Shown: positions 50,658 to 60,065, counted from the first letter of the stretch. The stretch: 64,000 nt of DNA from Streptomyces pactum (GCF_016031615.1 NZ_JACYXC010000001.1:6634001-6698000), one strand, 5' to 3'. Notes: a model not told the origin generated them from the sequence alone. A program made the numbers and translations.

Positions 50658-51839
50658 ATGGTTCCTCGTACCCTGCCGGACGCGCTGGTCCGGCGACCGC
50701 TGCGGTTCTGGTGCTCGCGGTGGCCCTGGAGGGCGGCGGCCTCGCTGCTCCTGGGGGCCCTGCCCGGGGTGGCCGCCGGGCTGGCGGCGGCCGGCCTCGT
50801 CGCCTCCTGGCGGCGCACCGGCCTGGTCGCGACGATGGTCAGCGGGCTGCTGCTGTTCGCGTCCGTCGTCCTGGCGGCGGGGGCGGTGGAGCGGCGGCGG
50901 CTGCGGCTGACGCATCCGGACGCGGTGCCGGCGCGGGCCGGGCTGCGGGACGCGGGCGGCTGGCGCGCCGCCGGGTACGGGGCGCTGTCGGCCTGTGCGC
51001 TGGGCTGGGTGGACCTCGCGGTGGTGCTGGTGTGCGCGGGGGTCCCGGGGGTGCTGATGTCCGCCCCGTGGCAGCCGGAGGCCGGGCCCTGGGCCGTGGC
51101 CTGCGGGCCGGTGGCGGGGCTGCTCCTGCTCCCGGTGGCGGCGTACCCGGTCGCCGCGTGGGCCGCCGCCCGGTCGGCGGTGGCGCTCGCCGTACTCGCG
51201 CCCGGCGAGCGGGAGCTGCGGGAGGTGCGGCAGTCCCGGGCCCGGCTGGTGGACGCGTTCGACGCGGAGCGGCGGCGTATCGAACGGGACCTGCACGACG
51301 GGGCGCAGGCGTGCCTGGTCGCGCTCACGATGAAGCTGGGGCTCGCGCGGCTGGACCTGCCAGCCGGGTCGCGGGCGGCGCGGGAGGTGGCCGAGGCGCA
51401 CCGGATGGCGAAGGAGGCACTCGCCGGACTGCGGGAGGTGATCCACGGCATCCATCCGCAGGTGCTCACCGAGCGGGGGCTGGCCGCGGCGGTGCGGGAT
51501 GCCGCGGGCCGGACGGCGGTGCCGGTGGAGCCCGATGTGGTCCTGCCGCACCGGTTGCCGGGACCGGTGGAGGTGGCGGCGTACTTCGCGGTGTGCGAGG
51601 CGCTGACCAACATGGCGCGGCACAGCGGGGCGACGGCGGGGCGGGTGACCGGGCGGCTGCGCGGCGGGGTGCTGGTGGTGGAGGTGTCGGACGACGGTCG
51701 CGGGGGCGCGGACCCGGCGGCGGGCTCCGGCCTGACCGGGCTGGCCGACCGGGTGGCGGCGGTGAACGGCAGAATGCTGCTGTCCAGCCCGGCCGGCGGG
51801 CCGACCCTGGTACGAGTGGAGATCCCGTGCGGCAACTGA
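50658..51839 (+). CDS. Sensor histidine kinase (HisKA_3)
   Basis: A 393-residue membrane kinase. A short cytoplasmic tail is followed by four hydrophobic segments (ASLLLGALPGVAAGLAAAGL, VSGLLLFASVVLAAGAVERR, CALGWVDLAVVLVCAGVP, CGPVAGLLLLPVAAYPVAAW), then ERRRIERDLHDGAQACLVAL with the phospho-accepting His in LHDGAQ, and an ATPase domain with CEALTNMARHSG, VSDDGRGG and GLTGLADRVAAV. TACGGT six bases before the ATG suggests a leaderless transcript. It overlaps the response regulator gene by 13 bases and is divergent from the ABC transporter, which it probably controls. Confidence 0.9.
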   Translation: MVPRTLPDALVRRPLRFWCSRWPWRAAASLLLGALPGVAAGLAAAGLVASWRRTGLVATMVSGLLLFASVVLAAGAVERRRLRLTHPDAVPARAGLRDAGGWRAAGYGALSACALGWVDLAVVLVCAGVPGVLMSAPWQPEAGPWAVACGPVAGLLLLPVAAYPVAAWAAARSAVALAVLAPGERELREVRQSRARLVDAFDAERRRIERDLHDGAQACLVALTMKLGLARLDLPAGSRAAREVAEAHRMAKEALAGLREVIHGIHPQVLTERGLAAAVRDAAGRTAVPVEPDVVLPHRLPGPVEVAAYFAVCEALTNMARHSGATAGRVTGRLRGGVLVVEVSDDGRGGADPAAGSGLTGLADRVAAVNGRMLLSSPAGGPTLVRVEIPCGN

Positions 51840-52477
51840 CGGTGGTGATCGCCGAGGACTCGGTGCTCCTCAGGGAGGGGCTGGTCGGGCTGCTGGAGCG
51901 GTTCGGGCACACCGTCCCGGCCGCGGTGGGCGACGGCCCGTCGCTGGTCGGCGCGGTGGTGGAGCACGGGCCCGATGTGGTGATCGCCGATGTGCGGATG
52001 CCGCCCGGGTTCACCGACGAGGGACTGCGCGCGGTACGCGAACTCCAGCGGCTGCGGCCGACGCCGGCGGTGGTGGTGCTCAGCCAGTACATCGAGCAGA
52101 CCTTCGCGGAGGAACTGCTGGCGGGACGGTCCGGCGCGGGCACCGGGTATCTGCTGAAGGACCGGGTCGGGGACGTCGCGGAGTTCATGGCGTCGGTCGG
52201 CCGGGTGGCGGACGGCGGCACGGTGGTGGATCCGGAGGTGGTACGGCAACTGCTCACGCGGCGCCGCGACCCGCTGAACCGGTTGACGCCCCGTGAGCGC
52301 CAGGTGCTGGCCCTCATGGCGGAGGGGCGCTCCAACGCCGCGGTGGCCCGTGCGCTGGTGGTGTCGGAGGCGGCGGTGGCGAAGCACATCGCCAGCATCC
52401 TGCAGAAGCTCGACCTGCCGCCGGCCCCCGACGACCACCGCCGGGTGCGCGCGGTCCTCGCCTACCTGGGGGCCTGA
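51827..52477 (+). CDS. NarL/LuxR-family response regulator
   Basis: A 216-residue response regulator with the receiver acidic pocket IAEDSVLLREG, the phospho-acceptor in VIADVRMPP (Asp55), and a Lys in YLLKDRVGDVAEF. The LuxR helix-turn-helix is LTPRERQVLALMAEGRSNAA then LVVSEAAVAKHIASILQKLD. The GTG at 51827 lies inside the kinase gene with GGAG at 51818-51821, so the pair is translationally coupled. Confidence 0.9.
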   Translation: MRQLTVVIAEDSVLLREGLVGLLERFGHTVPAAVGDGPSLVGAVVEHGPDVVIADVRMPPGFTDEGLRAVRELQRLRPTPAVVVLSQYIEQTFAEELLAGRSGAGTGYLLKDRVGDVAEFMASVGRVADGGTVVDPEVVRQLLTRRRDPLNRLTPRERQVLALMAEGRSNAAVARALVVSEAAVAKHIASILQKLDLPPAPDDHRRVRAVLAYLGA

Positions 52478-52775
52478 CACCCCCTGCGGCACCCCGGGGC
52501 CTCCGGCCCCGCTTCAGCCGTACGGGCCACCTCAACCAGCCGTGCAGGGCCTTCCCGGCATCCTGACGCCAGGTGAGGACCGCCGCGCCGCCGCGCCCCG
52601 GGACCAGGGGCACCACCGGCCGGCCGCCGGCGCCTTCCGGCCCACGCCCGACCCGCTCCGCCATCTCGGGCCGGTGTCCGTCCCGGAAGGCCGCCGGCGC
52701 CTTCCGGCCCGCCCGGCCGTGGCGGCACATCTGGAACGGGAAAACGGTGGCGGACCAGGACCTCCTCGGACCACC
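52478..52775. other. Intergenic region with a 22-bp direct repeat and hairpin
   Basis: Two identical 22-base copies beginning GGCCGCCGGCGCCTTCC at 52622 and 52689. The second is part of a 9-bp stem (52683-52707), possibly the terminator of the two-component operon. No gene seen. Confidence 0.6.
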
Positions 52776-53345
52776 ATGCGACACATGAGCGAACAACCCG
52801 CACGATGGACCCAGGCGTCGGTCCACCCCGACATGTGGCTCGACCCGGACGACGACCCCCGCGACCGGAAGGGCCCCGGCCCGGACGGCGAACTCGCCAC
52901 GCTGCGGGAGTACCTGACGGACTACCGCCTCACCCTGCGGATGAAGTGCGAGGGCCTGGACCCGGAGCAGCTGGCCCGCCGGTCGGTCCCGCCCTCGACG
53001 ATGTCGCTGCTGGGCCTGGTCCGGCACCTCGCCGAGGTGGAGCGGGACTGGCGCAACTGGATCACCGACGGCGACCCGCTGCCCAAGCTGTACGGCCGGC
53101 GGGACGCGGACTTCGACGAAGCCGTCCCCGACCAGGCCGTGGTGGACGCCGCGTACGCCGACCTGGAGCGCGAACAGGCGGCGACGGACGCCGCGCTGGC
53201 TGCCTTCCCGGACCCGGGCGAGCGGGTGGGGGAGGACCGGATGGCGATCCGGGAGCTGCTGGTGCACCGGGTCGAGGAGTACGCCCGGCACTGCGGGCAC
53301 GCCGACCTGCTGCGCGAGTGCATCGACGGACGAGTGGGTCAGTGA
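52776..53345 (+). CDS. DinB-fold protein (DUF664 type)
   Basis: A 189-residue DinB/DUF664 protein and the third in this window. Ligand-histidine segments are STMSLLGLVRHLAEVERDW and RVEEYARHCGHADLLREC. The central part is very similar in pattern to the gene at 1470 (LELKCSGLGPEL there, LRMKCEGLDPEQL here), so those two are the closest pair. The ATG at 52776 or the one at 52785 may be used; neither has a good ribosome binding site. Function unknown. Confidence 0.82.
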   Translation: MRHMSEQPARWTQASVHPDMWLDPDDDPRDRKGPGPDGELATLREYLTDYRLTLRMKCEGLDPEQLARRSVPPSTMSLLGLVRHLAEVERDWRNWITDGDPLPKLYGRRDADFDEAVPDQAVVDAAYADLEREQAATDAALAAFPDPGERVGEDRMAIRELLVHRVEEYARHCGHADLLRECIDGRVGQ

Positions 53346-53726
53346 CGGCGCACGGAGGGCGGACGGGCCGGTGAGAGGGGAGCGGCCGGCGGGCCGGTGA
53401 CGGCGGAGCGGCCGACGGGCCGGTGAGGGGCCGGGCGTGGGACCCGTGCGCCACGGCGCCGCCGCCCGGTCCCCGCCCCGCCTGGGACCCCCGCCCCGCC
53501 CCGACCGCCCCGGCCGGTCCCTGTCCCGGCACCGACCGCCCCGCCCCCCCTCCCGGCGCCGCGGCTGCCGGCTCCCGGCCCGACGGGGCACCGCGTACGC
53601 AGGCCCGGGGGCGGTCCCGGCCTGCTTGCCGTACGCCCTGCCCCGCCCGCACTCGCCGTTGCCCGACGCGCAGCCGCCCACCCGACCGTCGCCCGGCCCG
53701 GCGGGTCCGTCCGGCCGGGCCGGGCG
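53346..53726. other. Region between converging genes
   Basis: About 380 bases. The left part has imperfect tandem repeats containing CGGGCCGGTGA (about 53360-53430). No gene seen. Confidence 0.45.
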
Positions 53727-55997
53727 TCACCCCGCGGGCGTCCCGGCCGGCTCCGGCAGCCCGGCCAGTGCGGCGGGCAGCGCACCGGTGTGCACCACGC
53801 CCAGCCGCTGCGTGGCCCGGGTCAGTGAGACGTACAGGTCGGCCGTGCGGAACTCGGCGGGTTCCACCACGATCACCGTGTCGAACTCCAGCCCCTTGGC
53901 CCCACGGGGGGTCAGCAGCACCACGGGTGCGGCCAGGTCGGGGGAGGGCCCGCCGGAGGCGGACGGCAGCGCGGCGGCGAGGGCGGCGTGGTGCGCGGCC
54001 GGGGCGATGACGGCCAGCCTGCCCTCGTCGGGCGTCTCCCGGGCCACCGCCTCGGCGACGGCCCGGGGCAGGTCGTCGGCGCGGCACGCCCAGGGGCGCG
54101 CGTCGGTGGCGCGGACCGAGCGCGGCGGCTCGAAACCGGGGTCCGCCGACCGGGCCACCCGGGTGGCGACCTCCATGATCTGCGCGGGCGTCCGGTAGTT
54201 CACGCCCAGCCGGACCAGCTGCCGGCGGTCGCCCACGTACGGTCCGAGGATGGCGTCCCAGGAACCGCAGGCGCCCGGCTCCGACGCCTGCGCCGGATCG
54301 CCCACCAGGGTCATCGAGCGCGTCGGGCAGCGGCGCATCAGCAGCCGCCACGCCATGGCGGACAGCTCCTGCGCCTCGTCCACGATGACGTGGCCGAACG
54401 CCCAGGTGCGGTCGGCCGCGGCGCGCTCCGCGGCGCTGCGGTGGTCGGCCTCCTCGTGGCGCTCCGCCAGCCGCTCGGCGTCCACCAGGTCGTGCGCGGC
54501 CAGCACCTCCGACTCCTCGTCGTCACGGTCCTCGAACTCCTGGGTCCGGGAGCCGTAGGACAGGTCCAGCACGCCCTGCGCGTACGCGACGCGTTCCTGC
54601 CGCTCGGCCTCCGCCCGGGCCCGGGCCGCCGAGTCGTCCTCACCGAGCAGTTCGGCGGCCTCGTCCAGCAGCGGGACGTCGGCGACCGTCCACGGGCCGC
54701 CGGCGCGCCGGACGGCCGCGGCGTCTTCCGGCGGCAGATGGACGGGGTCGGCCAGGAAGTCGGCGACCAGCTCCTGCGGGGTGAGGACCGGCCACAGCTC
54801 CTCCACCGCCGCGTGCACCCCGGGGTTGTCCGCCACCCCCTTGGCCAGCAGCGCGAGGTCGTCGGGGCCCAGCAGGTTCGGCCCGCCGTACGGGTCGGCG
54901 CCGATCCGGTCGGCCAGCTGGGCGGTGAGCGCGTCGATGACGGCGAACGTGAAGTGCGGGCGGGCCAGGTTGTGCGGCAGGCCGAAGGAGCGCGCCCGGC
55001 CGCGCGCCGTCTCCGCGATCCGCGCGTCCAGCACCAGCTCGCCGTCCTCGTGGTCGATCACGATCGCCGGGTCCGGCAGGGTCTGCCGGTCCAGGACGAA
55101 CCGCTCCAGGGCCGTGGCCATCGCCGCGCGGCCCTTCACCTCGGCGGCCCGCGGGGTGTCGGTGCCGGTCGCCCGCACCCCGGGGAACAGCTCCCCCGGG
55201 GTGGCCAGGAGCACGCCGGTCTCGCCCAGGGAGGGCAGCACCTCGCCGATGTACCGCAGGAACGTCGCGTTCGGCCCGACCACCAGCACGGCGCGGCGGG
55301 CCAGCTGCTCGCGGTGCGCGTAGAGGAGATAGGCCGCCCGGTGCAGCGCCACCACGGTCTTCCCGGTGCCCGGGCCGCCCTCCACGACCAGGACGCCGCG
55401 GTGCGCGGCGCGGATCACCCGGTCCTGCTCGGCCTGGATGGTCTGCACGATCTCGTGCATCCGGCCGGTACGGGCCGAGTCCAGCGAGGCCAGCAGCACC
55501 GCGTCGGCGTCCGTCCCCTCGTGGCCGGTCCGCTCGGGGTCGCCGAGGTCCAGGATCTCGTCGTGCAGGGCGGTGACCCGCCGGTCCTCGGTGGTGATGT
55601 GGCGTCTGCGGCGCAGCCCCATCGGGGTGTGCCCGGTGGCCAGGTAGAAGGGGCGTGCCACCTCGGCCCGCCAGTCCACCACCAGCGGGGTGCGGTCGGC
55701 GTCGTCCAGCCGGACGCCGATCCGGCCGATGTGGTGGTCCCGGCCGTCCCGGAAGACCAGCCGCCCGAAGCACAGTCCCCGCTCGCCGCTGTTCAGGGCG
55801 GCCAGCAGTCCGGACTGCTCGGCCACCAGCACATCGCGTTCGACCCGCGCCTGGAAGGTGCCGGCGTCCCGCGACAGGGCGTCGCTCATCGCCCGCTCCG
55901 ACGCCGAACGCAGCTCGGCGAGGCGTTCGTAGAGCCGGTCGATGAATTCCTGCTCGTTCCGCAATTCCGCGTTTGTCTCCGCGTTTGACAATTCCAC
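53727..55997 (-). CDS. HelD-family RNA polymerase-associated ATPase (UvrD/Rep-like fold)
   Basis: A 756-residue helicase-like protein of the HelD type. A coiled-coil N terminus (RLYERLAELRSASERAMSDA) precedes LCFGRLVFRDGRDHHIGRIG and DWRAEVARPFYLATGHTP, then Walker A EGGPGTGKTVVALHRAAYLL (about 206-225), Walker B HVIVDEAQELSAMAWRLL, a Q/GDPAQAS motif, LTPRGAKGLEFDTVIVVEP and the final LYVSLTRATQRLGVVH. HelD proteins pull stalled RNA polymerase off DNA and in some actinobacteria give rifamycin tolerance. The start is taken as the GTG at 55997; its ribosome binding site is weak. The 5' region is unusually AT-rich and contains a two-codon reading frame. Confidence 0.85.
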   Translation of the reverse strand: MELSNAETNAELRNEQEFIDRLYERLAELRSASERAMSDALSRDAGTFQARVERDVLVAEQSGLLAALNSGERGLCFGRLVFRDGRDHHIGRIGVRLDDADRTPLVVDWRAEVARPFYLATGHTPMGLRRRRHITTEDRRVTALHDEILDLGDPERTGHEGTDADAVLLASLDSARTGRMHEIVQTIQAEQDRVIRAAHRGVLVVEGGPGTGKTVVALHRAAYLLYAHREQLARRAVLVVGPNATFLRYIGEVLPSLGETGVLLATPGELFPGVRATGTDTPRAAEVKGRAAMATALERFVLDRQTLPDPAIVIDHEDGELVLDARIAETARGRARSFGLPHNLARPHFTFAVIDALTAQLADRIGADPYGGPNLLGPDDLALLAKGVADNPGVHAAVEELWPVLTPQELVADFLADPVHLPPEDAAAVRRAGGPWTVADVPLLDEAAELLGEDDSAARARAEAERQERVAYAQGVLDLSYGSRTQEFEDRDDEESEVLAAHDLVDAERLAERHEEADHRSAAERAAADRTWAFGHVIVDEAQELSAMAWRLLMRRCPTRSMTLVGDPAQASEPGACGSWDAILGPYVGDRRQLVRLGVNYRTPAQIMEVATRVARSADPGFEPPRSVRATDARPWACRADDLPRAVAEAVARETPDEGRLAVIAPAAHHAALAAALPSASGGPSPDLAAPVVLLTPRGAKGLEFDTVIVVEPAEFRTADLYVSLTRATQRLGVVHTGALPAALAGLPEPAGTPAG

Positions 55998-56447
55998 TCC
56001 CGGGCGGATATGATGCGTGCATAAATCTTCTCCATGCGTGACCGAAAAAGCGTGTGAATGCGGCCGCCGCCGCTCCGGAGAACACAGCTGATTCAGGGCA
56101 TGGAAACCTCCAATATACGCAGAGAAATACCCCGGCCGATACCCGCGCCGGGGTATTTCCTTATCCGGCCTCCTCACATGGCCCCGCATGCGGCTCCGCC
56201 GGGGATCCGGCGTGCGACCGGGCCGGGGGAGCGGCGGCCGGTGAGCCGGTGAAGAGGTCGCGGCCGGGCCCGGCCGGCGGGCCCGACCAAACACCGGTGG
56301 CCGGGACCGGCCGGCGCTCCCGGAGCCTGGAGTCCGGTGGCCGGGCCGCCCGGCGGGGCCTGGAGCCCGGTGCCCGGGGCGGGCGCCCGCAGTCCGGGGA
56401 GCGGAACGCCCGTCGGCGGCGCGTCCCCGTCCTGCCAGACTGGCCGG
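55998..56447. other. AT-rich leader of the HelD gene and divergent intergenic region
   Basis: About 450 bases. The 180 bases next to the HelD gene are clearly lower in GC than the rest of the window and hold the micro reading frame and hairpin described separately. The right part is ordinary GC-rich sequence. Confidence 0.55.
56124..56159. promoter_or_regulatory. Hairpin in the HelD upstream region
   Basis: A 12-bp perfect stem GAAATACCCCGG/CCGGGGTATTTC with a 12-base loop, about 130 bases before the HelD start. It could be an operator or a terminator on either strand. Confidence 0.6.
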
Positions 56448-56912
56448 ATGATCGTCAGACTCGCCGAGGAACGGGACTTCCCCGGTTTCCTCCAGCTGGC
56501 CGCCCAGGTCGAGCACTGGTTCGGACCGATGGTGGAGGACCCCGGCTTCCATGACGCGGTGCACGGCCACATCCGCCGGCCCGCCGCGCTGGTGGCCACC
56601 TCCTCGGGCCCGGACCTCCTTGGCGGCCTGCTGTTCGGTGGGCGGGCGCCGGTCCACCACCTCCACTGGCTCGTCGTCTCCCGGCAGGCCCGGCGGCAGG
56701 GTGTCGGCCGCGCCCTGCTGGACGACGCGGTGCGCCGCTGGGTGCGGGGCCCGGCCGGCATCGAGGTCGTCACCTTCGGCGCGGACCACCCCGGCGCCAC
56801 CGCCAGCGGGGCCCGCGACTTCTACCTCGGCCTGGGCTTCACCCCCGCCGAGGCCGCCGACCCGGGCCCCGAGGGCGGCTCCCGGCAGGTCTTCCGCCGG
56901 ACCGTCGACTGA
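56448..56912 (+). CDS. GNAT acetyltransferase
   Basis: A 154-residue GNAT enzyme: IVRLAEERDFPGFLQLAAQV at the N terminus, HHLHWLVVSRQARRQGVGRA for acetyl-CoA binding (RRQGVGRALL) and ARDFYLGLGFTPAE near the C terminus. CAGACT six to seven bases before the ATG suggests a leaderless transcript. It is divergent from the HelD gene. Substrate unknown. Confidence 0.87.
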   Translation: MIVRLAEERDFPGFLQLAAQVEHWFGPMVEDPGFHDAVHGHIRRPAALVATSSGPDLLGGLLFGGRAPVHHLHWLVVSRQARRQGVGRALLDDAVRRWVRGPAGIEVVTFGADHPGATASGARDFYLGLGFTPAEAADPGPEGGSRQVFRRTVD

Positions 56913-57184
56913 GACGCGGCCCCCGCGGCCTGACCGGAGGCACCCACCGGACCGCGCGCCTCCGCACGGCGGACGCCGGAACACCGCACCGGAACCGCCG
57001 CCCGGCCGCTGCTCCGTGAGCGGACGCACCCGCCCCGTGGGTACGCCCGCCCGCGAGGATGCCCCCGGCGGCCGTACGCAGCGGCCGCCCCGGCGCGGAC
57101 GGCGGCCCCTTCCCGGGACTGGCGGACCCGCACCCTCCGGTGGACGATGTCAGCGACGTGGGGGACGTGGGGGAGGGGTGCGCG

Positions 57185-57691
57185 ATGGACGCGACGACGC
57201 CGGACGTGGACGTGGACGAGGCGGGGCGGGACGGACCACCGAAGGCACGCAAGGACGCGATCGGCATCGGGCCCGGCGTGTGCCACAGCCTGGGCCTGAC
57301 GGCTCTGGTGCTCTCCGAGATCGTGCGGCACGACCTGAAGGACGTCGGGAAACCGGGCGGCGGACAGGCGCCGGGCTATCTGCGCGACCTGCTGAAGTCC
57401 TGGAGCTCCCTGGCCGAGGAGGGCTGGTACCGGACCGCCGCCGAACTCTTCGACGACGTCTCCCTCGGACAGCCGCGCGCCGCGCTGTGGGCCGCGGTGT
57501 TCATGGCGCTGGTCGTCCGGCTCAACCGGAACGGCCCGCACGAGGTGCAGCGGGTCATCTCGGTGGTGGCCGCCTGCTACTGCCTGCTGGGCGCCGTCTC
57601 CGGGCTGCCGCTGGCGGCCGTCGCGCCGGGCGGGGGCGTCCTGCTGGTACTGGGCCTGTGCGCGGGCGTGATGCGCATCGCGACCCGGTAG
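57185..57691 (+). CDS. Membrane-associated protein of unknown function
   Basis: A 168-residue protein with an acidic N terminus (MDATTPDVDVDEAGRDGP), a helical middle (RYLRDLL-like and EEGWYRTAAELFDD segments) and hydrophobic C-terminal stretches (RVISVVAACYCLLGAVSGLP, GGGVLLVLGLCAGVMRI). GGGGGAGGGG six to seven bases upstream fixes the ATG at 57185. The family is not recognised. It appears to be transcribed alone. Confidence 0.65.
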   Translation: MDATTPDVDVDEAGRDGPPKARKDAIGIGPGVCHSLGLTALVLSEIVRHDLKDVGKPGGGQAPGYLRDLLKSWSSLAEEGWYRTAAELFDDVSLGQPRAALWAAVFMALVVRLNRNGPHEVQRVISVVAACYCLLGAVSGLPLAAVAPGGGVLLVLGLCAGVMRIATR

Positions 57692-57912
57692 CCGCATCCC
57701 GCGCACGGGTGCGGGAGCCCGGGGGAACCGTGAACCGGCCGGTGCTGTTCCTCGACGTGGCCGTTCCGCTCATCCGTCGCGCGGCCCGGCCGGCGGCACG
57801 GGGCCGGGACCGTGCCGGAAGGCGTGCACCCGGGCCACGGCCGGGCGCGCCGGCCCGGCCGGTCACCACGATGCCGGACAGCCCGTTGCGGTGGGGACGA
57901 CGGCCGGTGCGC

Positions 57913-58416
57913 TCACCCCGGAGGGGTGCGGAGCCGGTGCAACCGGTCCCGCAGCGCGGCCCACGGGAAGGGGTCCGACTGGTCGGCCGGGACGACATGC
58001 AGGCCCCACTCCCGAAGCGTGCGGACCGCCGGTGCGTAGGCGGGGTGGGCCGCCAGGTCGGCGTTCGTCCAGGGCACGACGAGGACGGGCAGCCCTTTGC
58101 CGATCGCCTCGGCGGTGACCGCGAGCGCCAGCGTGTCAGCGCTTCCGGCGGCGAGCTTGACCACCGTGTTGAACGTGGCCGGGGCCACCACGACCGCCTG
58201 CGCGGGCGGCAGCTCTACGGGGTCGTCGGGATCGAACTCCCACCGCACGGGCCGGCCGGAGCTCCGCTCGGCTTCGTCGACGTCCAGGAAGCGCCGCCCG
58301 GTGGGGCTGGGCACGATGCAGGGATCCCAGCCGGAGGCCCGGAGGGCGGACGCCAAGCTCGGTAGCCGGCTGGTCGGACGTGAACCGCATCCCACGAGGT
58401 GGACGACCGGACGCAT
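57913..58416 (-). CDS. Flavoprotein (PPC decarboxylase-like fold)
   Basis: A 167-residue Rossmann-like flavoprotein of the Dfp/UbiX-type family: VVHLVGCGSRPTSRLPSLAS at the N terminus, VVVAPATFNTVVKLAAGSAD with the PATFN motif of flavoprotein/PPC-DC enzymes, and VLVVPWTNADLAAHPAY. Members bind FMN and decarboxylate cysteine-derived substrates, but stand-alone copies in Streptomyces are uncharacterised. AGGGGAG six bases before the ATG supports the start. Confidence 0.82.
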   Translation of the reverse strand: MRPVVHLVGCGSRPTSRLPSLASALRASGWDPCIVPSPTGRRFLDVDEAERSSGRPVRWEFDPDDPVELPPAQAVVVAPATFNTVVKLAAGSADTLALAVTAEAIGKGLPVLVVPWTNADLAAHPAYAPAVRTLREWGLHVVPADQSDPFPWAALRDRLHRLRTPPG

Positions 58417-58784
58417 ACGCAACTCCCCTGGAGGCATGGGGAAGATCATCCCACGCCCGTTGACCGGCCCCGGTGCTCGACGGCGTGCGGAACTCCGCAC
58501 GGCACGGCCCGCCACGAACGAGGCGCAACCGGCGGCGCACCCGCGCGTCGTCCGCCCTCCCCGCCGGCGGACCCGCGCGCGTCCCGCCATGCCTCGCCGG
58601 TGGATCCGGACCGGGGCGCCCGCCCGGTCCGTGCCCGCGTCCGCCGGGGCCATCGGGACGCCGGGACCGCCGGGCTCCCCGGCATCGTCGGTACGTGCTG
58701 CCGCCGCCCGGCCGGCTCGGGCGGCGGACCACCCGCCGGTCCGGCCGGCCGCGACCGTGCGCAGGGGCTTCCCGGACCGCCGCC
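58417..58784. other. Intergenic region
   Basis: About 370 bases between two minus-strand genes; no gene, repeat or clear terminator recognised. Confidence 0.35.
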
Positions 58785-59773
58785 TCAGCCGGTGAACACC
58801 ATGGTGCACAGCAGGGTCCGTCCGCCGTCCACCACCCAGGCGAAGTAGCGGGTGCGGTCCCCCTGGACGCGGGCGCAGTGGGCCGCGTTGGCATCGGCCG
58901 GAGCCGCGTACACCCCGGTGATGTGCAGGATCCGGTCGTACTGGCTGGGAATCCGCCGGGCCTCGCAGTCCACGGCGGTCATCAGCCCGGCGTGCATCCG
59001 CAGCCCGTCGCCGCTGCCCCGCTCCTCCGCCAGCAGGCAGTAGCCGACGTGGAACTGACGGGTCAGGCACAGCGCCGTGGTGCCCGACGCCGAGGTGTAC
59101 GTCCAGTAGCTGCGCCCCGCCCCGGTGGGACAGCCGGCGGAGCTGGACCGGACGGCGGAGACCTGTACCAGCGCGTTGCCCCCGCCGCAGCCCACCCGGT
59201 ACGGCGCCTGGGCGCTCCACCGGCCCTGCCCGGTGTCGTAGACGGCGAGGCAGTCACCGGGGCGCACCGCCCGGAACGCCTCGCCCGTCGGATCCGGGGG
59301 GAGGGGTGGGCCGGGTCGGGGGGCGCGGGCGTACCACCGCCGGAGGTGCCCGACGCACCGGAGCCCCCGGAGGTCCCTGCCGACCCCGAGCCGCCGGACG
59401 CGCCCTGCGGTCCCGGCGCCGCCGGAGCCGCCCGACGCCCCCCAGGACCCGCCCGTCCCGCCCGTCCCACCGTCGGCCGAGCCGCCACCGGCCGTGCCCG
59501 GCCCGCCGGCCACCCCTGGGGCCGGGGAGCCCCGGAGCGGTGGGGGCCGCCGGACCGGGGCGGGGTCTTCCCGGCGAACAAGGCGCCACCGTCGTCCTCC
59601 AGCACCTGCGGCAGGATCAGCACGGCGAACGCCAGCACGGCGGCGACCAGCACCCAGATGCCGCGCTGTTCGGCCTGCCGCCGGTCGTCGCCCCCCACCG
59701 CCCGTACCGCCCCCCGGCCCCCGGCCCGTTCGACGCGCTCTCCATGGCCCCCCGCCACCTTCATGACGTTCAT
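58785..59773 (-). pseudogene. LppU/SCO3897-family protein, broken by a frameshift
   Basis: The product is encoded in two frames. The N-terminal frame starts at 59773 (MNVMKVAGGHGERVERAG), has one membrane helix (RGIWVLVAAVLAFAVLILPQ) and a Gly/Ser/Pro-rich linker ending PAPPDPAHPSP. The C-terminal frame takes up with PDPTGEAFRAVRPGDCLAVY and continues through a cysteine-rich LppU-like domain (PYRVGCGGGNALVQV, TTALCLTRQFHVGYCLLAEE) to the stop at 58785. The break is in a run of six C bases (59296-59301 on this strand); seven would restore one frame. This may be a real mutation, phase variation or a sequencing error. Confidence 0.75.
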
Positions 59774-60065
59774 GCGCTCGTGGCAGCCACGATCCCACGA
59801 AGGGCGCCGGCCGGGGAGCCGGTGCGCGGCCCTCCGTTTCCGTCCCCGCCGCGGAGGGCCCCCTTCGCGCACCCCCCGAAGAACCCGTTCGCGGGTGCCT
59901 CCCCACGGACGCCCATGGCGCTCACGGGCGTCCACGGACGATGACGGGCGATGACGGTGTCCACGGAGGTCGCCCGGCCCGGGGACCGGCGTCAGCGCCG
60001 GCCGGCGGGCGGACCCGGGCCGTGCGGCGGCCGGGGCGCCGTCCGACCGGGCCCGGAGGCGCCGG
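59774..60065. other. Intergenic region
   Basis: About 290 bases between two minus-strand genes. It includes a small run of GACGG/GATGACGG-type repeats near 59930-59955; no gene seen. Confidence 0.35.

Noticed and set aside
55998..56165. Rifamycin-associated element in front of the HelD gene
   Set aside because: I looked for the known 19-bp inverted element (GGGGCTTGCGGCAAGGCCC-like) and did not find it.
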